Positions 1 through 9,189 of a stretch of DNA of 64,000 nt are shown here, in pieces (within the stretch, counting starts at the first letter, position 1; the number at the start of each line of letters is the position of its first letter). Both the position numbers and the translations under genes were made by a program. The notes beneath the pieces are model-generated. The model saw only the letters and a list, made by a program, of their open reading frames with translations, did not search any database and was not told the origin of the DNA. Source of the stretch: Candidozyma auris. Taxonomy: Eukaryota > Ascomycota > Pichiomycetes > Serinales > Metschnikowiaceae. The DNA lies in contig NC_072814.1 of the NCBI RefSeq assembly GCF_003013715.1, positions 1,364,001 to 1,428,000 of the forward strand, in the 5' to 3' direction.

Positions 1-148
1 AAAGTTCAAGAATCTATGTCTCCAATAGCACACTCTAAGGATATAGAGTCCAAAAAACAAAGAATGTGTGTGTTGAAGCACGACTTCAGTGTAGACCGAT
101 TCCTCTTTGTACGTCTACTGCATAAGATTGCCATATTTTGGATCCACT

Positions 149-1156
149 ATGATCCATTCAGCTATTCGTCAATTCACAACCTCAGCACTCAAAATGTCCG
201 CTTCAAAATTGACAATTGCCTGTGGGCAGATGTGCTCTTCCTCGAATCTTGCCGCTAATGCCAGAGTAGCCACCAAGCTTATAGACCAGGCTGTGGCGAA
301 AAACGTCAAAGTGCTCTTTCTTCCTGAAGCAGCTGATTATATCTCAAGAGACGCTGCTCATTCTGTTCAATTGGCCAACGATAGCAAGGATAAGTTTATA
401 AATGTGTTACAAAACCACGTTCGTGCAATTCACGACAGAGCTGAGGGAAATGCTCAAGAAAAGGGGATTTTTGTAGCCGTGGGCGTTCACGAGCCTGCTG
501 AAGGAGCCAACAAGGGCAAGAAAGTTAGAAACAATCAGCTTTGGATAGACAATCGTGGTGAAATTGCCCACACGTATCAGAAACTTCACTTGTTTGATAT
601 CAATATACCCAATGGACCCATTTTGAAAGAACTGAATTCAGTTGAGCCAGGGCAGGAGATTTTGCCTCCGTTCAAAATCAACGAGGGTGAATTTGCCAAA
701 TTTTCCGTGGGGTTGGCTATCTGTTACGATATCCGGTTTAACGAGATGGCACTTCGGTTACGTCGATTGGGTGCAAATATCATCACCTTCCCATCTGCCT
801 TCACCACGAGAACTGGAGAGGCCCACTGGTTGAAATTGGGCAAAGCTCGTGCAATTGACTCTCAGTGCTACGTAGTGATGGCAGCTCAGTGCGGAGAGCA
901 TGATGTGTATGCTGATGTTGAGGAAAACACCGCAGAGGGCAAGAAAGTGAGAGTCAGTTACGGCCAATCGGTAATCATTGGCCCCTGGGGAGAGGTGGTG
1001 GCTAAAGGAGACACCTACTTGGAGCGCCCACAAGAAGAGAAGGAGTACAGCCAGTTGATTGTTGGGGAAATAGACTTGGACTATGTGGAGAAGATCAGAA
1101 GAGACTTGCCTGTTTTCACCCACAGGCGACCGGAGATATTTGGCTATGAAGTGTGA
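149..1156 (+). CDS. NIT2: Nit2-type amidase (deaminated glutathione amidase, nitrilase superfamily)
   Basis: This is a nitrilase-superfamily amidase of the Nit1/yeast Nit2 branch, a metabolite-repair enzyme that hydrolyses deaminated glutathione. The catalytic triad is visible as Glu60 (FLPEA), Lys145 (YQKLHLFD) and Cys192 (AICYDIRF), counted from the ATG at 149. The length of about 335 residues is usual. Two in-frame ATGs exist. The one at 149 adds 15 residues rich in Arg, Ser and Thr without acidic residues, which look like a mitochondrial presequence. The one at 194 gives the cytosolic-type N-terminus. The reading frame stays open upstream to 107 but has no earlier ATG. Family placement is confident; dual targeting is inference. 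Confidence 0.9.
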   Translation: MIHSAIRQFTTSALKMSASKLTIACGQMCSSSNLAANARVATKLIDQAVAKNVKVLFLPEAADYISRDAAHSVQLANDSKDKFINVLQNHVRAIHDRAEGNAQEKGIFVAVGVHEPAEGANKGKKVRNNQLWIDNRGEIAHTYQKLHLFDINIPNGPILKELNSVEPGQEILPPFKINEGEFAKFSVGLAICYDIRFNEMALRLRRLGANIITFPSAFTTRTGEAHWLKLGKARAIDSQCYVVMAAQCGEHDVYADVEENTAEGKKVRVSYGQSVIIGPWGEVVAKGDTYLERPQEEKEYSQLIVGEIDLDYVEKIRRDLPVFTHRRPEIFGYEV

Positions 1157-1705
1157 AAGGTGAAGCGTGAATATGGATAAATTGAGGGGGACCTTTTTGG
1201 TGCTTTGAATTGGAGGCGTGGAGGGAGGAGAAATTCGTTAGTTGCTCTAGCGTTGACCACTTCTCATCAACACACATGAACCGTCTCCTAAACATCTCCT
1301 GATAATCAGAGGCAAAGTACAAGCGGGGAATTGAAACGTGAACACTGTGGCTTTTCAAGTTGTGAATTGCTTCGAAGGTCTGGAAGACCTAAACAAGTCC
1401 TCCACAGAACCTAGGCACGAGCTTCCCTCTCAAGCAGACAATTTTGAGAACGCGTCCATTCGATCTCGATGAAAGTAATTGCTTTATTCTGGCAGACATC
1501 AAGCGGCTAAGCCGTTTTGTTGCGTGACATTCGGACTCTGATAAGATAAGAGGCTGCACTTGGCACTGTACGTGGGTGACGGCGCTGACGAGAGGAGACT
1601 ATACGGCTGGCCTTAGCAACGCAATATTCAATTATTTTGTTCGAAAGCTTCTTATCAGCGGGGCACGAAGCTTGAAATTCTGACAGTGTCAAAGTGACTT
1701 CGTCT

Positions 1706-1716
1706 TTTGCAGCCAT
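1706..1716 (-). promoter_or_regulatory. ATGGCTGCRAA element
   Basis: Exact copy (TTTGCAGCCAT on the plus strand) between NIT2 and the FMP46-like gene. Confidence 0.6.
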
Positions 1717-1933
1717 GGCTAGCACTACGGTGGACCGGTCGCGCTATCTGCAGTACATTTCTCACCAAACCAGGCTTTACGCTCGGTGGGAGCAACTCCG
1801 AAAGTAAGGGAGCGGAAGGCGATGTCGAAAGGGAGGGAAGAGCGTGTGTGATGATCATCTCCGGAATTGCAGTTCCAGCAAGATGTGAACGACCATACTC
1901 AATTTCAGAAGACAAGTGGAAGAATTAAAATGA
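1715..1933 (+). CDS. Candidate microprotein, possibly spliced (low confidence)
   Basis: An ATG in good context (GCAGCCATGG) opens a 30-codon frame ending with TAA at 1805-1807. It is Tyr/Arg-rich and reads like the N-terminus of a small mitochondrial assembly factor. A GTAAGG donor overlaps the last sense codon at 1804. Joining it to an acceptor ending at 1908 (TTTCAG) continues in frame to KRQVEELK and a TGA at 1931-1933, giving 37 residues. The branch region (TACTCAA, about 1896-1902) is only a weak match to the TACTAAC seen in the other introns here. I recognise no family. The ATG is also part of the recurrent element at 1706-1716, so the start may be coincidence. Confidence 0.25.
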
Positions 1934-2582
1934 AAATTGGCTCGATTGAGTAACAGTAGAAGTCGGCGCGCCGTTGGGGTTGACAGAAAAAAATAGACTC
2001 AGATCGAATCTCAGAGATACAGAAACAGCTGCCGAGAGAAGTCAACAAACGAACATAACCAAGAAAAGTTAACAAAAACGAAGTTTTAGAAAATCAACCA
2101 AAGAAATGATCATGAATCGAGTTTTTTGAGATTCAATTTTTATTGTCATTCTCCCTTTCACACCTGCCTAATCAATCAAATCTCCTCACTTTCAACCAGC
2201 CGCCAATTTTCATATTTGCGTTTTGTCCCTGTTCTACACAGCCTGGGAGGAGAACAGTCTGGCCAATTTTTTTTTTGCTTCCTTAGTGAGGGCGGGGTAT
2301 CCCTAGGAGAGCGAGACGTGTTCGTATAGAAGTCAGTTTCCTGCACACAGGTGTTTTTTTTGACCCAGGGATTTTTTTGAGCTCTGCCTCAGTACCTTTT
2401 ACGGCCCAACCGATTCAAAAATTTGGCTGTCTCGGATTATCTCCCCCTTCTGTGTGCAGGCGCACACATCGTTCCCGCCTTCGATACCCCTCCCTGGCAT
2501 CGTACAATTAAAGATATAAAAAGACAGCAATTCCCCCAAAGCCTTCATTCTTTTCTTCCTTATCATCGCCTTCAACAGAAAG

Positions 2583-3311
2583 ATGTTCAATTTCAGCAAT
2601 CTCGCCCGCTTCACCGGGTTTGCCCGCGCTGCCAGCCGCTCGGTGGTAGCTTCGAAGCCAACGGTCACTATGTTCCACAATCCCAATGTGCCCATGTCGC
2701 ATCAAATCTTACAAAAATTGAAGGAAAGAGCACCAAAAACCTTCAATTTGGATGTGAGGGAGAATCAATTGCCCCATTACTCCACCTACCATTTCATTCA
2801 CGAAAAGTGCATTAACGTGCACCCACAGAACGCTCGCGGGTTCGAGCGTATCTTCCCTGCGTTGCTCGATTCATCCAACCACACCTTTTGTGACGTTGAA
2901 GTAAGAAAGAACTCAAAACAAAAGCAATTTGTGCCGGACATCGACCTTGTCTCTGAAAACACTTATCTCGACAAGGTTGCTCACCAGAGTGCAAGCAATA
3001 TGGCGCCATTCGCAGTCGATTGGTTCAACCAGTTGGTGGCTACCGATGAGGAAGGATTGAACAGGCTCCTTGCCAATTACAATTCGACGCACATTGTTCG
3101 GGACATGAAGGAGGCTAAAGGTAAAACCGAAGTGGCCAAAGAAGACGCTGTCAAGGTGTGTGCACGTGAGCCCCCATCCAATTTGCAGCCATCCGTTCAA
3201 CACGGGTGTGCCCCTTCTGTGGCCTCAGAGCCCTTCACATCGCGTGCCCTGGCGGCCGCTATGGCTTGTGTTGTCCACCCGCATATTGCTGAATTTGCTG
3301 ATCTCTTTTAA
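2583..3311 (+). CDS. FMP46: Fmp46-like mitochondrial thioredoxin-fold protein (DUF1687)
   Basis: This is a putative mitochondrial redox protein. An N-terminal basic segment without acidic residues (about residues 1-28, many Ala, Ser and Arg) looks like an import presequence. The domain then runs from FHNPNVPMS (about residue 31) through FNLDVRENQLPHY to a C-terminal PFAVDW...LLANY block (about residues 142-167), matching the Fmp46/DUF1687 pattern. The predicted product is 242 residues, far longer than the roughly 133-residue S. cerevisiae protein as I recall it. The last 45-50 residues (from about 3157) look non-protein-like and contain a CACGTG and a copy of the intergenic ATGGCTGCRAA element. 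The 3' end may therefore reflect a lost stop, a frameshift or a sequence error. Assignment is moderate. Confidence 0.65.
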   Translation: MFNFSNLARFTGFARAASRSVVASKPTVTMFHNPNVPMSHQILQKLKERAPKTFNLDVRENQLPHYSTYHFIHEKCINVHPQNARGFERIFPALLDSSNHTFCDVEVRKNSKQKQFVPDIDLVSENTYLDKVAHQSASNMAPFAVDWFNQLVATDEEGLNRLLANYNSTHIVRDMKEAKGKTEVAKEDAVKVCAREPPSNLQPSVQHGCAPSVASEPFTSRALAAAMACVVHPHIAEFADLF

Positions 3312-3782
3312 TGGCTGTGGCCGCCCTCGAGAGATGGAATAGATTATATAGAAATGGGACGGATTGGGAATGCGAGAATCTATGAAGTAGAGAAACCAAG
3401 AGTAACGAGGCGCTTTTTTTTTGTATTGGAAGGCCGATTGCATAGATGTTATGGCCATCGACTTCGAAGAACGGTGTTGAGACTTTTGACGAACACGAGT
3501 GATGACTCCTGGTAAATTTCAATCTTTATCAACTTAGAAAATTTCGGAAAAAATTAGAATAATAGAAGCATCAGAAAGTCAAAGTCGTTGATGACTGAGA
3601 TCTTCTTGCAGTCGAAAGCACACTTGAGGCGTTCGTAGCTAGATGCATCAGAAGCGGTGACGACGGTCCCAAAGTGTAAATCGAGCTTGGCAAAAGCAAA
3701 TGTTCTTTTCATTGACCTTAGCTGCTCACTGAATTTTGTAGTGGGCCCGGCAATAGCCGTCAGCTATCGGCCTTCTCCGAGT
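3312..3782. other. Convergent 3' region FMP46-like/MTC1
   Basis: This 471-bp gap lies between two convergent genes. I see no ORF, RNA gene or repeat in it beyond a short T run near 3415-3421. It presumably carries the two 3' UTRs. Confidence 0.5.
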
Positions 3783-5141
3783 TTATATGCCCATTCTCTT
3801 GGTGACGTACTCTTGTGCCAAAACAGCAAGACTGAGCGAGAGACCCTCTTGAATCCATTCCTTAACCCACTCGCTTGGATCGACTGCCTCGTCATTGTCA
3901 CTGCCGAAATACTCCTCCACGTCTCTCCTGTCACCCGCCACCCAGCGAGCCCACTTCAAGGGGAACGGCTGAGACTTTGTGGAGATGGTGATTTTGTTGG
4001 TGATATCCTTCAAAATCAATGCAAATGCAAACGATTCATTGTTGGTCGTGTCAATAAGTACAGGGCCACCAGAAGATTCCTTTTGAATCTCTTTGAGCTT
4101 ATCGGAGGTTCCGGTACTGATAGGCTGAATTGCAATGAACACATTGCTGCTGTTTATATCCAAGTCACCATCTCTTGCCATTAGCCTCTCCTCTGCATCT
4201 TTTAAATCCTTGTGGTCGGTATTTTCCAGCTCGGTGATCCTGAGGTAATCCTTGATTGAGGAATCGAGATTGGCATAGCACAACTTTTCTCCATCAATCA
4301 TCTTGCCAAAGAATATATCCAAATCATAATATGGTCCCAGACTTTCTTTCGGCTCATGGCGGTGGTTGAAGTTACTCACTGTGACTTTGATGCCTCCCTC
4401 CACTTGAGACATCACCCTGTTGAACTTGGCTGCACACACTTTATCCAAGAAGTCCATGTTGGACACGTCATACACGAGCATGATATTCAACAACTCATCC
4501 TCACGGTCCATGAGCCCATCCTTGATTTGCTGGGAAACTGTTGTGAGTATGGAGTTGAGTCTAGAGGTGATGTGGGAAACCTGGTCATTTTCCAACTTCG
4601 GGTTTTCCTTCAAAAGCTTCTGTCTTGAGTGGCTAAGCTCCTGCGATGTTTTCGACGCCAATTGGTAAGTTTGTTCACCCAATTGCAGCGCATTGGACGT
4701 CAAAGAGCCCCACAACGACAGCGCCTTTTTCGAACCCTCAGATGACCACCACAGAGACAACGACGCAAATGGGTCTGGCATTTGCGCAGCCTCCTCAATT
4801 TTCTCCTGCCACTCCACACTGGCGCTTTTTTCATTGAGAAGTGAAATGTCTTCTTTAGGTTTAGGTGTAGGTGTAGAAGTAGCACTTTCGGGTTCATTTT
4901 GCTGTGCTTTCACGACGGGCGTGCTACTTGAGGACATTCTTTTCTCAATGTCGGTTTTTTTCTCTTTTTTTGGGCCAAGCTTCGCCTTTGAAGGTGTAGC
5001 GCTCTCATGGGCAGACAACTCGTCAAGAAACTCCAAAAAGTCGTCGTTGCCAGCGTTAGACGAGTCGCCCGGCGCTGGCGTGCCCGGGTGCAGATCTGGA
5101 AGCGAGTTGATGAAGTCCATCACATCGTCGTTTTTGCTCAT
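3783..5141 (-). CDS. MTC1: Mtc1 (maintenance of telomere capping 1)
   Basis: This is a Mtc1-family protein, linked genetically to telomere capping and to COPI vesicle traffic in S. cerevisiae; its biochemical role is unclear. The N-terminus has the repeated short motif DVMDFINSLP and DDFLEFLDEL, then a Ser/Thr/Lys-rich low-complexity linker. The conserved family domain starts about residue 110 and runs to the C-terminus, ending in SLAVLAQEYVTKRMGI. I chose the ATG at 5141 (MSKNDDVMDF) because the family motif starts right after it. An in-frame ATG at 5198 would add 19 His/Thr-rich residues. It is convergent with the FMP46-like gene and divergent from the Ste5-like gene 2.3 kb away. Confidence 0.8.
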   Translation of the reverse strand: MSKNDDVMDFINSLPDLHPGTPAPGDSSNAGNDDFLEFLDELSAHESATPSKAKLGPKKEKKTDIEKRMSSSSTPVVKAQQNEPESATSTPTPKPKEDISLLNEKSASVEWQEKIEEAAQMPDPFASLSLWWSSEGSKKALSLWGSLTSNALQLGEQTYQLASKTSQELSHSRQKLLKENPKLENDQVSHITSRLNSILTTVSQQIKDGLMDREDELLNIMLVYDVSNMDFLDKVCAAKFNRVMSQVEGGIKVTVSNFNHRHEPKESLGPYYDLDIFFGKMIDGEKLCYANLDSSIKDYLRITELENTDHKDLKDAEERLMARDGDLDINSSNVFIAIQPISTGTSDKLKEIQKESSGGPVLIDTTNNESFAFALILKDITNKITISTKSQPFPLKWARWVAGDRRDVEEYFGSDNDEAVDPSEWVKEWIQEGLSLSLAVLAQEYVTKRMGI

Positions 5142-6064
5142 GGTGAATCGAAATGTGATTTGAGAATGAAGCGTATCTGTTTGGTGATGTTGGTGCATGG
5201 AAATGATACGGGGTCAGGGTCGCAAGTGCAGGATGGTACTGACGGTGGCAGAAGAAAGGTAAAAAATAAATAAAAAGTACTGTCGATGTTTGTTTTTTGG
5301 TATGATTGAATTATTGCTGGAAGGAATTTATTAGGCTTTGCTTGAGTCTTCTGGGTTACGGTAATTTGAATGGGGCGGATCGCATTGGCGTCTCTCACAA
5401 TAGTATATACGCATTGGACGAGCATAACAGAGTATATGTTGATTTCTTTCTTTTAAACGAGTTGTATAGACTTGATTGAGTTACAAAGCTTCTAAAATTT
5501 GTCGTGGTGGTGTCCTGATAATCTCTAATGTACTTCCAAATATTTGGTATAGAGGGGAATATTTCGAGATTTACCTGACAAGCTTTAGATGTGGGAAGAA
5601 AATTGAACATAAAAAAAAATCAAAAAATGTTCTAGGGTAGCTGTTGATGGCTCGAATTAAAATGACTTCGCTGACTTTTGAGAGACCAGTCAATTCCCTT
5701 GGTTGAGACTGCTGAGAATCCAGGAGACAGATACAGAGTTGTTATAACTTCAAGGACACTAACAGAACACCTCCAATTCCAGAATAAATAATACTGTCCC
5801 ACCTTAATGAGCTGTAGGAGATCCCGTGGAGCTTAGCTCTTTGTATCGGATTACAGTGATTGAAAGCCGAGGATGCAATTCAGAAACTACTTCACACCAA
5901 CCAGCAATGATACTGTGACGCATTGGCGATGCGAGTTGTCCAGAAAAAATAGTCATTATAGCCGCTACTCTAAATTACCCCAGAATTTATCACACGAAGA
6001 ACTCGATGGTTGCAGAGTGAAGCGATCGTACGATCTTCGCTGAAACGAGTCTGCTTTCCGTAAA

Positions 6065-6071
6065 TGTTTCA
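6065..6071 (-). promoter_or_regulatory. Pheromone-response-element heptamer
   Basis: TGTTTCA is the complement of TGAAACA, the binding site of Ste12/Cph1-type factors. It lies about 1.34 kb upstream of the Ste5-like scaffold gene. The match is seen; function is inferred from that gene's expected mating role. Confidence 0.35.
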
Positions 6072-6808
6072 TTGGAAAGAACCAAAGCCACCGAGACAAC
6101 ACAGCCACTCGTTTTACGTATTTAACCCAAGTCACTAGCCGAATGGCCCTACATCTTCTGCGAGGTCTACTTGCATCTATCTGACGCAGTGGCCTAGAGT
6201 ATAGAAAATATTACGCTGCATCTTTTGCCCGAAGTACCTTGCAGAAGCCACTCTCCAATCGAAAGTGCCAGAAGCCCATGTCCCAGTGCAGACAACTCAA
6301 TCTTTTTCCTGCTGCCATTTGCCCGAAAGAAGGAAGTAATGGCTCATCGCGGCTTTTCCAGGGTCTCAAGGGTTTTCAGCACAGCAAGTAGGGACTACAA
6401 CATCACCGCATTAGCGTCAATATCACAACGTAAGGGACCAAAACATTCATAATTTAGATTTTTTTTTTTTTTTGCTGGAGCGACATGGAAACGGGAAGAC
6501 TGTAAGGATTTTTTTCCTCTCTTCACACTCTTCGTTTCCCTTAGAGAGTTGCACATGGCAGGAAAATCGACGATAGCTTCTGAAGCTAAAGCAAAGCCCA
6601 GATTTTAATGTAGATCAAATGGCAGTGGAGGGGTGAAGTTTCATTGCCGTTGCTAGTTGCAGCTCTGGTGTACTCGCCACAAAAGAGACAGGACTTGCCT
6701 GGGTGTGCAAATTCAGCAGAGAGCTGAAAGTGTAGAGTGTATTTTGAGAGAATTTAAAACCATTTTTCGCTGTGGCCTGTACCAGCATCTCAGGTACAAA
6801 CGCAAAGA

Positions 6809-6815
6809 TGAAACA
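6809..6815 (+). promoter_or_regulatory. Pheromone-response-element heptamer
   Basis: A perfect TGAAACA about 600 bp upstream of the Ste5-like gene, and the second copy in this promoter. Single heptamers occur by chance every few kb, so only the pairing with a mating gene makes it notable. Confidence 0.4.
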
Positions 6816-7094
6816 GACTGTGCGTTTTCGCTGCGGCGGTCAGCGGGGGCAAAGTTGGCCAGGGTTTTGCAAGATGGTTCTTTATGGAACAGAACTGTGC
6901 GTTTTCAAATACTTTTCTGCTGAATATGTTCTCTCGCTTTTAAAGAATGTCTGAACACTAAGAAAGGCTTTTTCGTAATTAGTCTTTCGGGATCGTCTCG
7001 CTAGAGGCTTAACAATGGTGCGAAAGTGGTCTCTCGCAGGAAAACAAGTGTTACAGACACTCAATCGGTGGTGAGAGCGCACTTAGCCTAGCAA

Positions 7095-7128
7095 CAGGCT
7101 GCAACATGCTGCAACATGCTGCAACACT
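7095..7128. repeat. Short tandem repeat, unit ATGCTGCAAC
   Basis: About three head-to-tail copies of a 10-bp unit lie roughly 300 bp before the Ste5-like ATG. The first copy reads GGCTGCAAC, so the array is also a set of degenerate versions of the ATGGCTGCRAA element found elsewhere in the window. Confidence 0.6.
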
Positions 7129-7409
7129 TGAAACCTTGCAGGAACCAGGGCAAAACACTCTCTTTGCCCAATTGAGACACTATGCGGACAGCTTCGAAGC
7201 AATGACCCAAATCTATCTAAATTACTTGCATAGGCGGTTGTTTTCTGCACAACCCATGTGCTTTAGCAAGAGCTTCACGAGCGTATTTTCGCCAGAACAT
7301 ATGGGTGCAAATAAAAATAAAAGGAGCCGTCATACCAAGCCGACGTTTCAAATTAATACCAGAGGCTTGCTGATTTTCCAAACTTCAACAACCACTTGAT
7401 ATTCCTCTA

Positions 7410-9161
7410 ATGGCCAAGTCCCTCTCGTCGCCAAAGTGGCGCCTCAAGCTCAAGTCTCTCTACAAGCTGCGGTCAAGCCTGATATCGCCTATGAGCATCA
7501 ACAGCAGCGAACCATCAACGCCAGATTGTGATTTTTTGACCCCCCTAGACAATTACACCAGCGATTACTTCACTCCTCTCACAGATAGACAGGAGAAGAA
7601 GATTGGCGACATCACGCTACCGCTGCCTCCTCCCCCACCTCGACTTAAATGGGAGTTGATCGAGAATGAGTCGTCGTTCTTGCTGGAAAAAGAGCCATCG
7701 CCTGTTTCTTCAGGGCCCCGAGTGAAGCCCTATTTTGCAACCGCAAACAACGCGAGACTGGGATTGCAGGGTCACAAGGAGATGTGCTTCATTTGCGAGG
7801 AGCTGCTTGAAACCACTCTCTATCTGGAAAAGTTGGTGCCTCTTCAGTGTGGAGACATCCTCCACGAGGAGTGCTTGCGGACAGTGATTAATATGGAGCT
7901 TACGAAGAAGCTTCAGGATGGAGAATTGCGCTCCTCGAGCTCCACAGACGAAATGATGAATGCCGTGTACCCAAAGTGTCTGGGGGCCATTTGCAAATCA
8001 AAGCACGAATATCCTCGAGCAGTTCCAGTACATGAGACAGTCCTCAACGACTTGAATAACGACCTTGTTCTTTCAATGAAACTCGCTCATTATGAGGCTC
8101 CCAAAACGTTGGACCCTAATCAGAACCCCGCAAGCGTCTCCATACTCAACGCAGAGCCTGAAAAGGCGTTGCCGTGGCCTCCATCTCGTACATCCTCCAC
8201 AAAAGTGGTGAAAACCTCTACGACGCCTTTGAGGAACACTACCACCACCCAAAAGTCTTTGCACAGATCGTCTCTCGTCTCCAACACCAGTGTGGGCACC
8301 TGTGCTACTGTCTCGGTGAGAGTAAACGAACACAGCAATATAGATCCTGGGGAGCTTAAGCTGGCCTTTATAAAGCATATGATCAGCCATGCGCCCGAGT
8401 TCGATCTTTCTTTTCTTGTGTCGTTGGGACGGTTGAGGCTTGTGGATGAGCTTTCGGTCAGCGTAGCTAGAAGCGGGCCTTTTAGAACAAAGAACGTTTA
8501 CCTATTCTCTAACTATTTGGTCGTTTGGTCGGCATGTGACGATCCAAGCTTCCTCATGGTGCCATTGCATGAGGAAGTGATGATCAGCACACCCATTCCG
8601 TCTGTTCTCCAGGTAATCAGCTCAGGTGAGGAAGGAGAGTTCAACATCAGGCTCCATTCGGATACGAACTCCATTATTGAAAAATGGTGTATCGCTATAG
8701 CCGACAGGCAGATGACATTTCCGTCCAACATCTTCTCTTCTACAATGAGGCTTCCAGAGATTGTTGCTGCCACTGCTGCCGCAGTTAATCTGAAGACCAA
8801 AATATCGCCAATTCTAGAATCAGTTTCCGATTTTGCGCCTTCTGTCCCAGAAAGGAGCCCCAAGCGAAGCTACCAGGGACTCGCTGTCTATACTGACGAC
8901 ATCCCTGGCAGTGATATCTCTAGGCCCACCAGCCCACTACGATTGCGCAAGGACGACAGTTCGTCTAGCGAAAGGAGCATTGAAACTGATATTACTGACG
9001 AGCTCTTCGTGGACGACAAATCTGTCGCTTCTGCATTGGATGCTTTGTCAAGAACGATGGAACTTCGGGATACCTCCTCCCAATATGACTCGGAAGACGA
9101 TTCGGACGAAGACCTGGACTGTGAAGTCATTGAGAAAGTGATGAATTCTTTGAATAGCTAG
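7410..9161 (+). CDS. CST5: Ste5/Cst5-like MAP-kinase scaffold (RING-H2 + PH-like)
   Basis: This is a probable pheromone-pathway scaffold holding the MAPK cascade at the membrane. The 583-residue product starts with a basic amphipathic stretch (about residues 8-25, many Lys and Arg between Leu and Trp), like the membrane/nuclear-targeting segment of Ste5. A poly-Pro run lies near residue 72. A RING-H2-like zinc site begins at Cys126 (CFIC), continues as CGDILHEEC and closes with YPKCLGAIC near residue 195. A PH-like region covers about 325-430 (LRLVDELSV to IIEKWCIAI). The tail is acidic and Ser/Asp-rich. It lacks the VWA-like kinase-activating domain of S. cerevisiae Ste5, as reported for C. 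albicans Cst5. It is convergent with SPO71, with 28 bp between stop codons. Confidence 0.7.
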   Translation: MAKSLSSPKWRLKLKSLYKLRSSLISPMSINSSEPSTPDCDFLTPLDNYTSDYFTPLTDRQEKKIGDITLPLPPPPPRLKWELIENESSFLLEKEPSPVSSGPRVKPYFATANNARLGLQGHKEMCFICEELLETTLYLEKLVPLQCGDILHEECLRTVINMELTKKLQDGELRSSSSTDEMMNAVYPKCLGAICKSKHEYPRAVPVHETVLNDLNNDLVLSMKLAHYEAPKTLDPNQNPASVSILNAEPEKALPWPPSRTSSTKVVKTSTTPLRNTTTTQKSLHRSSLVSNTSVGTCATVSVRVNEHSNIDPGELKLAFIKHMISHAPEFDLSFLVSLGRLRLVDELSVSVARSGPFRTKNVYLFSNYLVVWSACDDPSFLMVPLHEEVMISTPIPSVLQVISSGEEGEFNIRLHSDTNSIIEKWCIAIADRQMTFPSNIFSSTMRLPEIVAATAAAVNLKTKISPILESVSDFAPSVPERSPKRSYQGLAVYTDDIPGSDISRPTSPLRLRKDDSSSSERSIETDITDELFVDDKSVASALDALSRTMELRDTSSQYDSEDDSDEDLDCEVIEKVMNSLNS

Positions 9162-9189
9162 AAGTAAATTTATTAGAGGCATTAAACAC

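Larger units (their letters stand above)
1157..2582. other. Intergenic region between NIT2 and the FMP46-like gene
   Basis: There is no recognisable long gene in this 1.4 kb. It holds one exact copy of the ATGGCTGCRAA element (1706-1716, reverse) and a small candidate ORF starting inside that element (1715). It also has A-rich leader sequence around 1985-2110 and two short T runs (about 2266 and 2353) before the FMP46-like ATG. On the reverse strand a 69-codon frame opens at the same palindromic GCCATGGC. It resembles no family I know. Confidence 0.5.
5142..7409. other. Long divergent promoter MTC1 / Ste5-like gene
   Basis: These 2.3 kb contain no recognisable gene. They hold two perfect pheromone-response-type heptamers (6065-6071 as TGTTTCA and 6809-6815 as TGAAACA), a 15-T run (6459-6473) and a 10-bp tandem repeat of ATGCTGCAAC type (about 7097-7128). 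An ATG in that repeat (7106) opens a 97-codon frame that ends at 7399, ten bases before the next gene. It has no family resemblance and may be an upstream ORF. A 37-codon frame from 6340 has a presequence-like N-terminus but no further support. Confidence 0.5.

Noticed and set aside
6340..6452. 37-codon frame with a presequence-like N-terminus
   Set aside because: A GTAAGG donor follows, but no branch point or acceptor gives a sensible continuation.
7106..7399. 97-codon ORF ending ten bases before the Ste5-like gene
   Set aside because: Starts in a tandem repeat and shows no homologue. It may act as an upstream ORF but is not supported as a gene.
5142..7409. Candidate centromere
   Set aside because: Gene-free and 2.3 kb, but not markedly AT-rich and with no inverted repeats. 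No other gap looks centromeric either.
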